Below are positions 24,548-33,394 of a stretch of DNA of 40,123 bases, one piece after another. The notes beneath the pieces are model-generated. The model had not been told where the DNA came from. It saw only the letters and a program-made list of their open reading frames with translations, and searched no databases. Position numbers and translations under genes: made by a program. Source of the stretch: Candidatus Limisoma faecipullorum (GTDB lineage: Bacteria; Bacteroidota; Bacteroidia; Bacteroidales; Muribaculaceae); NCBI GenBank assembly GCA_017694955.1, contig JADIMC010000084.1, positions 1 through 40,123 of the forward strand. The letters are read 5' to 3'. How positions within the stretch are numbered: the stretch's first letter is position 1; every line of letters starts with the position of its first letter.

Positions 24548-26128
24548 ATGCTTAGTATATATGCCATATCAATTCTGCTGCTTACCGTAGTCACCGCAAT
24601 ATATCTGGTAATGCGCTACCGTACCGATATACAGATGATGCAACAGAATTCCTACCGCAACGACCGCTATCTGCGCTGGTGGCGTAGCAACAAAGACTCG
24701 GTACGCATAAGCCGGATGATTGATTTCATCATATTACTGGCAGTAGCGTTTGTCCACACATTCATAGTCGCGCTTATCGCCTTAGCGGTCATCATATTCA
24801 AATTGGTAATACTTGCACGCAAGAAATACAAGAAGCCTTTAGTAATGACCAAACGAGCGTGGCGGTTATTGATTACAATGATTGTCACTTCAGTAATCTT
24901 CTGCTTAGGAGCATATTGCGGAGCAGGATACGCATATACGGCAATACCGGTGGCATTGTTGCTGCTGGCTGTGCTGTCGTGGATGCTGCTGCTGTTCTCC
25001 AACTGGATGATGCATCCGGTAGAAGCGGCAATCAACAAAATGTATGTTGACGATGCAAAACGCATACTCGCCCAAATGCCCGACATGAAAATAATAGGCA
25101 TAACCGGCAGCTATGGCAAGACAAGCACAAAGCATTACCTCTACCGCATATTGAGCGAGCAGTTCGACGTCCTTATGACTCCCGGAAGCTTCAACACGCC
25201 GATGGGCGTGGTACGCACCGTGCGCGAGCAACTGAAGCCGTACAACAACGTTTTCATCGTGGAGATGGGAGCAAAACAGCCGGGCGACATAAAAGAAATA
25301 TGCGACATCGTTCATCCGCAAATAGGAATAATAACAGCCGTAGGCGAACAACACCTTGAATCGTTCAAGACAATCGAGAACGTGCAACGCACAAAATTCG
25401 AGCTTGCCGACGCTCTGCCATCCGACGGTCTCGCCGTGCTTAACGACGATTTCGAGTACGTGGCGAACCGCAAGACCGACAACGTGAAGACACTGCGTTA
25501 TGCCATAAAACGCACCGCCAATGCAGATTACAAGGCCACAGACATAGAATATAGCGCACACGGCACAAAATTCACGATAGAAGGCAACGGAAAGACGCTG
25601 CAATTAGAAACGAAGCTCGTGGGTGAATGCAACATCTCCAACCTTATGGGTGCCGTTATCGTGGCAATTGAGCTTGGCGTTAGCGACGAGAGAATACGCT
25701 ATGCCGTCTGCAAAATCGAGCAGGTAGAACATCGCCTTAATATGAAACGTACACCGGGCGGAGTGACCATAATCGATGACGCATTCAACTCCAACCCCGA
25801 CGGCTCACGTATGGCATTGGACGTGCTTTCGCGTATGACAGGTGGCAAACGAATCATAGTAACACCAGGAATGATAGAACTTGGAAGCAAGCAAGAGGAA
25901 TACAACCGCATATTCGGTGAATCCATAGCTAAGGCTTGCGATGTGGCAATCATCGTGGGACAATATAACCGCGACGCCATAGTTTCCGGAATACGCAGCA
26001 AAAAATTCGATGAGAAAAACTTATACACAGTTGAATCTTTCACCGAAGCACAAAAAGTGCTCGGCACGATATTACGGCAAGGCGACACCGTGCTTTACGA
26101 AAACGACTTGCCTGACACATTTAAATAA
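24548..26128 (+). CDS. Membrane-anchored MurF-like Mur ligase
   Basis: This 526-residue protein has about 155 residues of N-terminal membrane region (helices near 3-22, 58-90, 105-128 and 130-150). A Mur ligase ATPase domain and C-terminal domain follow. The P-loop is GITGSYGKTSTK (184-195), followed by VEMGA (238-242), His269 in GEQHLE, Lys283 in RTKFEL (likely the carbamylated Lys), HRL (395-397) and DDAFNSNPDG (410-419). These are close to the motifs of MurF, which adds D-Ala-D-Ala to UDP-MurNAc-tripeptide. The usual UDP-MurNAc-binding domain 1 is missing and replaced by the membrane part. A long Ddl follows 25 bp downstream. I infer a ligase acting at the membrane, possibly on lipid-linked precursors; it may also be the main MurF of this organism. 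Confidence 0.88.
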   Translation: MLSIYAISILLLTVVTAIYLVMRYRTDIQMMQQNSYRNDRYLRWWRSNKDSVRISRMIDFIILLAVAFVHTFIVALIALAVIIFKLVILARKKYKKPLVMTKRAWRLLITMIVTSVIFCLGAYCGAGYAYTAIPVALLLLAVLSWMLLLFSNWMMHPVEAAINKMYVDDAKRILAQMPDMKIIGITGSYGKTSTKHYLYRILSEQFDVLMTPGSFNTPMGVVRTVREQLKPYNNVFIVEMGAKQPGDIKEICDIVHPQIGIITAVGEQHLESFKTIENVQRTKFELADALPSDGLAVLNDDFEYVANRKTDNVKTLRYAIKRTANADYKATDIEYSAHGTKFTIEGNGKTLQLETKLVGECNISNLMGAVIVAIELGVSDERIRYAVCKIEQVEHRLNMKRTPGGVTIIDDAFNSNPDGSRMALDVLSRMTGGKRIIVTPGMIELGSKQEEYNRIFGESIAKACDVAIIVGQYNRDAIVSGIRSKKFDEKNLYTVESFTEAQKVLGTILRQGDTVLYENDLPDTFK

Positions 26129-26153
26129 AACAACAAAAAACATATAACGACAA

Positions 26154-27341
26154 ATGAAAACGAATGTTGCAGTCTTTTTCGGAGGACGCTCGGTAGAACA
26201 CGAGATTTCCGTGATTTCAGCATCACAGGCAATGCATGCAATGGGCAGGGACAAATACAACGTAATCCCTGTATATATATCAAAACAAGGCAGATGGTAC
26301 ACAGGCGACGCTCTTTTCGATGTTGCCAACTACCGAGATATGAAAGCATTGACCGGCAAATGCGAAGAAGTGTTTATGCGCCCGGAATTCGGTGATTTCA
26401 ACCTTTATAAAGCAAAAACCAAACTGTTCGGTTCAAACGTTTATGCTACAATCGACGTAGTAATCCCAGTGCTTCACGGAACAAACGGCGAAGACGGCAT
26501 TTTCGAGGGCGTGCTTGAGACAATCGGCATACCATATGCAGGATGCAACACTGTGTCATCAGCAAACGGCATGGACAAAATCACGATGAAAATGATTCTG
26601 AAAGAATGTGGCATTCCTGTAGTCGATTATGTATGGTTTACCGACAAGCAATGGTACCGCCAGAAAGACACATTAATCAATGAGGTGGAAAAGAGAATCG
26701 GTTATCCGGTAATCGTCAAGCCTGCAAACCTTGGATCAAGCGTAGGAATAAGCCGCGCTGCCAACCGTGATGAATTGGTGGAAAGCATCGAAAACGCCGA
26801 AAAATATTCCACACGGATAATAGTGGAAGATATGGTGGAAAACCTGAAAGAAATCAACTGTTCCGTACTCGGCGATTGCGACGACTACCGCACATCCATT
26901 CTTGAAGAGCCAATCAAGAGCGGCGACTTTCTCACCTACGAGGACAAATATATGGGAGGTACAAAAACCGAGCGAGGAATGCAGGCTTCCCAGAAGCGCA
27001 TACCGGCCGACCTTCCGCAAGAAATCACTGACCGCATACGCCATCTTGCAGGAGAGACATTCCGCGTATTGTCGTGCCACGGTGTAAGCCGTGTGGACTT
27101 TATGGTTGACGCAAACACCAACGACGTGTATGTGAACGAAATCAACACAATCCCTGGCTCGCTTTCATTCTATCTGTGGGAAGCGACCGAAACAAGTTTC
27201 GACAAACTGATGGACGAGCTCGTGGCATTGGCTCTTAAACGCAAGCGCGAACAAGGACTGAAAACCACCAACTTCGACCACAACATTTTCAACCTCACAG
27301 GCAAAGGCGGCACGAAGTTCGGCATCAAAACAAAACAATAA
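26154..27341 (+). CDS. ddl: D-alanine--D-alanine ligase family protein (long form)
   Basis: This 395-residue ATP-grasp ligase is some 50-70 residues longer than typical Ddl. Motifs present are FFGGRSVEHEISVISA (8-23, Glu15), HGTNGEDG (108-115), KPANLGSSVGIS (189-200), the omega-loop region YEDKYMGGTK (262-271) and the metal and substrate site VNEINTIPGS (327-336). The C-terminal extension (about 365-395) is basic and Gly-rich. It makes D-Ala-D-Ala or a related depsipeptide or dipeptide; D-Ala versus D-Ser or D-lactate preference cannot be read safely here. It lies in a cassette with the MurF-like ligase, its likely partner, and its stop overlaps the next ATG by one base. Confidence 0.93.
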   Translation: MKTNVAVFFGGRSVEHEISVISASQAMHAMGRDKYNVIPVYISKQGRWYTGDALFDVANYRDMKALTGKCEEVFMRPEFGDFNLYKAKTKLFGSNVYATIDVVIPVLHGTNGEDGIFEGVLETIGIPYAGCNTVSSANGMDKITMKMILKECGIPVVDYVWFTDKQWYRQKDTLINEVEKRIGYPVIVKPANLGSSVGISRAANRDELVESIENAEKYSTRIIVEDMVENLKEINCSVLGDCDDYRTSILEEPIKSGDFLTYEDKYMGGTKTERGMQASQKRIPADLPQEITDRIRHLAGETFRVLSCHGVSRVDFMVDANTNDVYVNEINTIPGSLSFYLWEATETSFDKLMDELVALALKRKREQGLKTTNFDHNIFNLTGKGGTKFGIKTKQ

Positions 27342-27976
27342 TGAAAACAAGTATTTTAGCTATCATATTGTCATTAGTAGCCACAATACCGGTTTTTGCA
27401 AAAAACTGGTATTGCACTGACTATGACCAATACGTGAGCCGCAATTTCACACCATTAACGCCCGACAGTCTTAAGCTGACTTTCGAACGACGCGGAGAAA
27501 CAGAAAAATACTGGAAAGGAGGAGCTGATTTCCGGTTGAAATCAGGCAACGATTCCATAGACCAATTCCTTGCCGAAAAAGTAAGATACCTCATCTACGA
27601 AGATTCTCTTTATGTGAACTGCAAGGATTTGCGTTGTGACGGTGTGTTTCTGGGCGATGGATATGCCCGTGCGTACCGTCTGGAAAAAGACAAGATAATA
27701 GTGATGCTCGACAAGGACGATGATGGAGGGCTATTCGTGACCATTGCCGAAGGAATAATGGGGACATTACAACCAGAAATGGCACCCAAAACGTGCTACG
27801 TTATAACTTCCGACAAGAAAATTGTGGAAAAAATAACACCTGACTGGATGTACCGCTATCTTGAGCCATATTCAAGCAATCTTGCACAATACAAAAAGTA
27901 TCCTAAGGCACAACAAGAATCATCACGTGTAATAATCTGGTTTCTGAAAGCCCTGCGTAAAATCTACCGCTACTGA
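27341..27976 (+). CDS. Small secreted protein of unknown function
   Basis: This 211-residue protein has a clear signal peptide (SILAIILSLVATIPVFA, cleavage about residue 20). The mature part has no known catalytic motif. It alternates beta-like segments (KLTFERR, YLIYEDSLYVNC, KIIVMLDKDD) and has three cysteines. It may belong to a Bacteroidales-only secreted family (I thought of DUF6563, with low certainty). The start overlaps the ddl stop by one base (TAATG), so it is translated with the Ddl cassette. Function cannot be given. Confidence 0.8.
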   Translation: MKTSILAIILSLVATIPVFAKNWYCTDYDQYVSRNFTPLTPDSLKLTFERRGETEKYWKGGADFRLKSGNDSIDQFLAEKVRYLIYEDSLYVNCKDLRCDGVFLGDGYARAYRLEKDKIIVMLDKDDDGGLFVTIAEGIMGTLQPEMAPKTCYVITSDKKIVEKITPDWMYRYLEPYSSNLAQYKKYPKAQQESSRVIIWFLKALRKIYRY

Positions 27977-28020
27977 TATATTAAATCCACGGCAGGGTTT
28001 CATTCAATAGAAAAAAGGTG

Positions 28021-28028
28021 TAACTTTG
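28021..28028 (+). promoter_or_regulatory. -7 element of ileS
   Basis: TAACTTTG matches TAnnTTTG, 29 bp before the ileS ATG. The -33 region is GTTTC near 27997-28001, a partial match with about 19 nt spacing. No T-box or other leader structure is visible. Confidence 0.5.
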
Positions 28029-28057
28029 CGGAAAAATTTTGTAACAGGTTTACTTTG

Positions 28058-31000
28058 ATGAAAAATAAATTTAAAGAATATAACAGTTTCAACTTGTCGG
28101 ACATCAACAAGGAAGTACTTGCTGAATGGGATGCCGAGAACGTGTTTGCAGAAAGCATAAAAGAACGAGAGGGATGCCCGTCCTTCGTTTTCTATGAAGG
28201 GCCACCTTCTGCCAACGGTATGCCGGGCATACATCACGTGATGGCACGCACCATAAAGGACATTTTCTGTCGCTACAAGACGATGAAAGGCTTCCGTGTG
28301 ATGCGCAAGGCAGGTTGGGACACCCATGGACTGCCCGTAGAGCTCGGCGTTGAGAAATCGCTCGGCATAACAAAAGAGGACATCGGGAAAAAAATATCAG
28401 TTGACGATTACAATTCAGCTTGCCGCCGCGAGGTGATGAAGTACACCAAAGAGTGGGAAGACCTTACCCACAAGATGGGCTATTGGGTGGATATGAAAAA
28501 CCCGTATATCACCTACGACAACCGCTACATCGAATCCGTATGGTGGCTGCTGCAGCAATTGTATAAAAAGAACTATCTTTATAAAGGATATACCATACAG
28601 CCGTATTCACCTGCGGCAGGCACGGGATTGAGCTCGCACGAGCTCAACCAGCCGGGATGCTACCGCGACGTGAAAGATACCACCTGCACGGCAATGTTCC
28701 GCATCAAAGACCCGAAACCGGAAATGACTGGATGGGGAACGTCCTACTTCTTGGCATGGACCACCACCCCGTGGACACTGCCTTCAAACACGGCGCTCTG
28801 CGTAGGGCCGAAAATCGACTATGTTGCTGTGCGCTCATATAATCCTTACAACGGAGAAAAGATTACCGTAGTGCTTGCAAAAGCACTGCTCTACAACCAT
28901 TTCAACAAGAAAGCCGAAGGCATAGCACTCGACGAGTTCAAACCGGGCGACAAACTCATACCGTTTGAAGTCGTAGGCGAATACAAAGGTCCGGAATTGG
29001 TAGGAATGGAATATGAACAGCTCCTGCCGTGGGTGAAACCCGTAGAAACCGACGGCAACGGCGACTGGCACGATGCCGAGAGCAAAGCGTTCCGCGTGAT
29101 ACAAGGCGATTACGTAACCGTAGAAGACGGTACCGGTATCGTCCATATCGCGCCTACATTCGGTGCCGACGACGCATTCGTGGCACGCCAGGCTGGAATA
29201 CCGTCATTGTTTATGATAAACAAGAAAGGCGAAACACGCCCGATGGTCGATCTGACAGGTAAATTCTACATTCTTGACGAATTGGATGAAAAATTCGTGG
29301 ACGAATGCGTAAACGTCGAAGAATACAAGCAATTCGAGGGTAAATGGGTAAAGAACGCCTATGACCCGCAATTTACTGTCGACGGCAAATATGACGAGAA
29401 AGCCGCTCAATCGGCCGAAACACTCGACATAGTAATCTGTATGGTTCTGAAACAGCAAGGCAAAGTGTTCAAGATTGAGAAACACGTACACAACTACCCG
29501 CATTGCTGGCGTACAGACAAGCCTGTGCTCTATTATCCTCTCGATAGCTGGTTCATCCGCACCACAGCATCGCGCGAACGCCTTATGGAGCTCAACACTA
29601 CAATCAACTGGAAGCCGCAGTCGACAGGGACAGGACGCTTCGGCAAATGGCTCGAGAACCTTCAGGACTGGAACCTTTCACGCAGCCGCTACTGGGGCAC
29701 TCCCCTTCCTATCTGGCGTACAGCCGATGGAACAGAAGAAAAGTGTATCGGCAGCGTAGAAGAACTCTATAACGAAATAGAAAAAGCGGTAGCAGCCGGC
29801 ATCATGGAATCGAATCCGCTGAAAGAAAAAGGATTCGTTCCGGGCGACTATTCCGCTGAAAACTATAATAAAATCGATTTGCACCGTCCATACGTGGACT
29901 ATATTTTGCTCGTATCGTCCGACGGCAAGGAAATGCGCCGCGAAAGTGACCTGATTGACGTATGGTTCGACTCAGGCTCAATGCCATACGCGCAAATACA
30001 TTATCCTTTCGAGAACAAGGAGGCATTCGACAAACGCGAAGTCTATCCGGCCGATTTCATTGCCGAGGGAGTCGACCAGACACGCGGATGGTTCTTTACC
30101 CTCCATGCCATAGCCGGAATGGTATTCGACAGCGTCGCATACAAATCCGTAATTTCCAATGGGCTTGTTCTCGACAAGAACGGCAACAAGATGAGCAAAC
30201 GCCTTGGTAATGCGGTCGATCCGTTCGGCGCAATCGAAAAATACGGAACAGACCCATTGCGCTGGTATATGATTTCCAACTCGTCGCCATGGGACAATCT
30301 GAAATTCGACACGGCCGGAGTTGAAGAAGTGAGCCGTAAGTTCTTCGGCACACTCTACAATACATACTCCTTCTTTGCACTTTATGCAAACGTCGATAAT
30401 TTTGACAATTCAGCCGAACAGATAAGCTACACGGAACGTCCGGAAATCGACCGATGGATACTGTCGTTGCTCAACACTCTGATTAAAGAAGTGGAAGCCG
30501 ACCTCGACGACTACGAGCCGACAAAAGCGGCACGCGCAATATCGGAATTCGTTTGCGACAACCTCAGCAACTGGTATGTACGCCTCAACCGCAGCCGTTT
30601 CTGGCGTGGGGATATGACTGCTGACAAGCTGTCGGCATTCCAGACACTGTACCAATGCTTGGAAACAGTCGCATTATTAATGGCACCGGTATCACCATTC
30701 TTTGCCGACCGCCTATACACAGACTTGACATCAGTGACAAAAGGCACACGCAAATCTGTACATCTTGCCCTGTTCCCGCAAACAAATGAGAACATAGTTG
30801 ACAAGAAGCTTGAAAAAGACATGAAGCTCGCTCAGGAAATCACATCCATGACCCTCGCTCTGCGCCGCAAAGCAAATCTAAAAGTGCGCCAGCCTCTTTC
30901 ACAGATTATGATACCTGTAACAGGCGACGAACAAAAGAGGAGCATCGATGCGATGAGCCAACTGATAATTAACGAAGTTAATGTAAAAACAATCCGTTAT

Positions 31001-31549
31001 GTCGGAGCCGAAAATGGTGTGCTCATAAAGAAAGTGCGTCCAGACTTCAAAAAGCTCGGTCCAAAATTCGGTCCTGCTATGAAACAAGTCGCAGCAGCCA
31101 TAGCAGCAATGCAACAATCAGACATAGCAGCAATGGAACGTGATGGAAAATTCATATTCACCATTGGTGAGACCAATGCAACTGTCGAGCTGGATGATGT
31201 CGAAATAATATCGGAAGACATTCCAGGATGGCTTGTTACAAACGAAGGCAACCTGACAGTAGCCCTCGACATAACTGTAACAGAAGAGCTTCGCAACGAA
31301 GGAATTGCACGAGAAATAGTCAACAGGATACAAAATATACGAAAGAATCAAGGATTTGACATCACCGACCGTATCGACGTGGTGATTTCATCCAATGAAG
31401 ATACGGACAAGGCCGTAAAGCAATTCTCCGACTATATCGCCCGGCAGGTATTGGCCAACAGCCTTACAATCGGCGAAATTGCCGAGTCTGACAAGATTGA
31501 GCTTGAAGGACTCGACAACCTTTACGCATCCGTAAAAATTTGCGAATAA
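28058..31549 (+). CDS. ileS: Isoleucyl-tRNA synthetase, type 2-like, with GIHH signature
   Basis: This 1163-residue cytoplasmic class I synthetase charges tRNA-Ile. The start is the ATG at 28058 (a TTG sits just before it). The Rossmann-fold signature region reads PPSANGMPGIHH: the classical HIGH is replaced by GIHH (57-60). The second signature is KMSKR (711-715) in NGNKMSKRLGN. The editing (CP1) domain lies between them. The anticodon-binding domain follows, with the RFWRGDMTADK region. The large size and overall sequence fit the eukaryote-like type 2 IleRS, which are usually less sensitive to mupirocin. The gene leads a typical Bacteroidota set ileS - dksA-like - lspA - DUF4296. The non-canonical motif is discussed as a finding. 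Confidence 0.97.
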   Translation: MKNKFKEYNSFNLSDINKEVLAEWDAENVFAESIKEREGCPSFVFYEGPPSANGMPGIHHVMARTIKDIFCRYKTMKGFRVMRKAGWDTHGLPVELGVEKSLGITKEDIGKKISVDDYNSACRREVMKYTKEWEDLTHKMGYWVDMKNPYITYDNRYIESVWWLLQQLYKKNYLYKGYTIQPYSPAAGTGLSSHELNQPGCYRDVKDTTCTAMFRIKDPKPEMTGWGTSYFLAWTTTPWTLPSNTALCVGPKIDYVAVRSYNPYNGEKITVVLAKALLYNHFNKKAEGIALDEFKPGDKLIPFEVVGEYKGPELVGMEYEQLLPWVKPVETDGNGDWHDAESKAFRVIQGDYVTVEDGTGIVHIAPTFGADDAFVARQAGIPSLFMINKKGETRPMVDLTGKFYILDELDEKFVDECVNVEEYKQFEGKWVKNAYDPQFTVDGKYDEKAAQSAETLDIVICMVLKQQGKVFKIEKHVHNYPHCWRTDKPVLYYPLDSWFIRTTASRERLMELNTTINWKPQSTGTGRFGKWLENLQDWNLSRSRYWGTPLPIWRTADGTEEKCIGSVEELYNEIEKAVAAGIMESNPLKEKGFVPGDYSAENYNKIDLHRPYVDYILLVSSDGKEMRRESDLIDVWFDSGSMPYAQIHYPFENKEAFDKREVYPADFIAEGVDQTRGWFFTLHAIAGMVFDSVAYKSVISNGLVLDKNGNKMSKRLGNAVDPFGAIEKYGTDPLRWYMISNSSPWDNLKFDTAGVEEVSRKFFGTLYNTYSFFALYANVDNFDNSAEQISYTERPEIDRWILSLLNTLIKEVEADLDDYEPTKAARAISEFVCDNLSNWYVRLNRSRFWRGDMTADKLSAFQTLYQCLETVALLMAPVSPFFADRLYTDLTSVTKGTRKSVHLALFPQTNENIVDKKLEKDMKLAQEITSMTLALRRKANLKVRQPLSQIMIPVTGDEQKRSIDAMSQLIINEVNVKTIRYVGAENGVLIKKVRPDFKKLGPKFGPAMKQVAAAIAAMQQSDIAAMERDGKFIFTIGETNATVELDDVEIISEDIPGWLVTNEGNLTVALDITVTEELRNEGIAREIVNRIQNIRKNQGFDITDRIDVVISSNEDTDKAVKQFSDYIARQVLANSLTIGEIAESDKIELEGLDNLYASVKICE

Positions 31550-31575
31550 AATAATTACTTTAAAAATCAATAACT

Positions 31576-31962
31576 ATGGCAGAAAAGACAAGATATTCCG
31601 ATGAAGAATTGCAGGAATTCAAGGAAATAATTCTTGCCAAGCTCGAAAAAGCCTATAAGGATTACGAGCTTCTGAAAAGCGATGTAACAAACTCCGACGG
31701 TAATGACACCGCTGACACATCGCCTACATTCAAAGTGCTTGAAGAAGGCGCAAACACACTTAATAAGGAAGAATCAGGCCGCTTGGCACAACGCCAAATG
31801 AAATTCATACAGCACCTGAAAGCCGCCCTTGTAAGAATTGAGAACAAAACTTACGGCATCTGCCGCGAGACAGGCAAACTGATTCCCAAAGAGCGTCTGC
31901 GCGCAGTGCCTCACGCCACATTAAGCATTGAAGTGAAAAACAACCAAGCCAAAAAGAATTAA
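31576..31962 (+). CDS. TraR/DksA-family regulator, zinc site reduced
   Basis: This 128-residue protein has an N-terminal coiled-coil (about 8-90) with an acidic tip (GNDTADTSP, 42-50), as expected for insertion into the secondary channel of RNA polymerase. The C-terminal region reads GICRETGKLIPKERLRAVPHATLS. A classical DksA has four zinc cysteines; here only Cys96 remains, with Thr99 in the second position (CxxT) and none in the second pair. It probably modulates rRNA and stress promoters without zinc. It lies 26 bp after ileS, and its stop overlaps the lspA start. Confidence 0.9.
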   Translation: MAEKTRYSDEELQEFKEIILAKLEKAYKDYELLKSDVTNSDGNDTADTSPTFKVLEEGANTLNKEESGRLAQRQMKFIQHLKAALVRIENKTYGICRETGKLIPKERLRAVPHATLSIEVKNNQAKKN

Positions 31963-32612
31963 TGCGTTTCAGGTTGACCAACGGATATTTGTCAGCAATT
32001 ATCATCCTTATGGTGATAATTGCTGACCAAATATTAAAAATATGGGTGAAAACTCATTTTTATCTCTATGAATCACTTGAAATAACAAGCTGGTTCAAAC
32101 TTAATTTCATAGAGAATCCCGGGATGGCTTTCGGCATAGAGCTCGGGAGCAAGCTGTTTCTTACCCTATTCCGAATCATCGCATCCATAGCGTTAATCTA
32201 CATATTAATAAGAATCCGTAACAACAGCTACTACTCACGAGGATTCTTCGTATGCCTGTCGCTTATCACGGCCGGCGCGATAGGCAACGTAATCGACTGT
32301 ATGTTCTATGGAATGATATTCAGCGAATCCACACCCTATACATTGGCACAAATATTCCCTGACGCAGGAGGATATGCTTCTTTTCTACACGGGAAAGTGG
32401 TGGATATGTTCTATTTTCCGATAGCTTCATGGGATTGGCCGGAATGGATGCCGGGAGTAGGCGGCGAACATTTCATATTCTTTCAACCGGTCTTCAACCT
32501 TGCTGATGCCGCAATCTCTGCAGGAATAATAGCTTTCATATTATTCTATTCAAAATACCTTGCATCGAATCCGGAAGAACAACAGAAAAAAGCAGAAAAC
32601 AACGATTTATGA
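31962..32612 (+). CDS. lspA: Lipoprotein signal peptidase II
   Basis: This is a 216-residue membrane aspartyl protease that cleaves prolipoproteins before the lipidated cysteine. It has four predicted helices. Signatures are ENPGMAFG (51-58), GNVIDC (108-113, catalytic Asp112) and FNLADAAI (178-185, catalytic Asp182). The second motif usually reads GNIIDR; here the Arg is Cys. It is longer than E. coli LspA because of an extra loop (about 119-170) common in Bacteroidota. It overlaps the dksA-like gene by one base and the next gene by four. Downstream is a lipoprotein, a natural substrate. Confidence 0.95.
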   Translation: MRFRLTNGYLSAIIILMVIIADQILKIWVKTHFYLYESLEITSWFKLNFIENPGMAFGIELGSKLFLTLFRIIASIALIYILIRIRNNSYYSRGFFVCLSLITAGAIGNVIDCMFYGMIFSESTPYTLAQIFPDAGGYASFLHGKVVDMFYFPIASWDWPEWMPGVGGEHFIFFQPVFNLADAAISAGIIAFILFYSKYLASNPEEQQKKAENNDL

Positions 32613-33394
32613 AATGGCAACCTTTCATATTTCTTATGATTGTGTCACTTGCTTCTTGCAGCAAAACACCCGACTATGTCATCAGCGAGAACGATATGGC
32701 AATGCTGCTTGCCGACATCCACGAAGCTGATGCCGTTGTGACATTTGACAAACAGCATTATAAAGAAGATTCCACAAAAGAAGTACTTCGCGAATCCATA
32801 TTTGCAAAACACGGAGTGTCGGAAGAGCAATTTGACACATCCCTGATATGGTACGGTCATAATCTTGATGTCTATACAGAAGTATATGACAATGTGGTAA
32901 AAATATTAAAGGACAGACAAAAAAGAATCATAGCCGAAGCTAAAGAAGCGGGTGAGAAAATGACATTATCAGGCGACAGTGTCGATATTTGGGCATCGAC
33001 ACCACACATAATATTCGACCGCAAACGCTTGGGCAAAGACGCCCAGATAGCATTCTCTCTTCCTGCTGACAATAACAGCAAGGCCGGCGACCGCTATGAA
33101 TGGCGGTTCATATTATATAATGCGACAAAAGAAGGGAATGCACTTATTGCCGTTGATTATGACGACGGGTCTTCTGAATATCATTCACAGAACATCAAGC
33201 CTGATGAAACTGCAAAGCTGACATTACAATCAGATTCAACACTGAACGTGACACGTGTATATGGATATCTGATTTACAAAATGGAAGAAGAAGATGCCGT
33301 ATTCACCGACAGTATTATGCTCTACCGTTCACGTCTGAACAGCGACCGCTACAATTTTCACAATTTCCAGCGTAAAGTGAAAAATGTCCGATAG
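32609..33394 (+). CDS. DUF4296 lipoprotein
   Basis: This 261-residue protein begins with a lipoprotein signal (IFLMIVSLASCSK, Cys17), so it should be exported and lipid-anchored. The following helical region (about 25-110, with MAMLLADIHEADAV and WYGHNLDVY) is typical of DUF4296, a Bacteroidota family of unknown role. The C-terminal half (about 120-255) is beta-rich, with no catalytic motif. The start overlaps lspA (ATGA). The synteny lspA - DUF4296 is usual in this phylum. Confidence 0.88.
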   Translation: MKWQPFIFLMIVSLASCSKTPDYVISENDMAMLLADIHEADAVVTFDKQHYKEDSTKEVLRESIFAKHGVSEEQFDTSLIWYGHNLDVYTEVYDNVVKILKDRQKRIIAEAKEAGEKMTLSGDSVDIWASTPHIIFDRKRLGKDAQIAFSLPADNNSKAGDRYEWRFILYNATKEGNALIAVDYDDGSSEYHSQNIKPDETAKLTLQSDSTLNVTRVYGYLIYKMEEEDAVFTDSIMLYRSRLNSDRYNFHNFQRKVKNVR

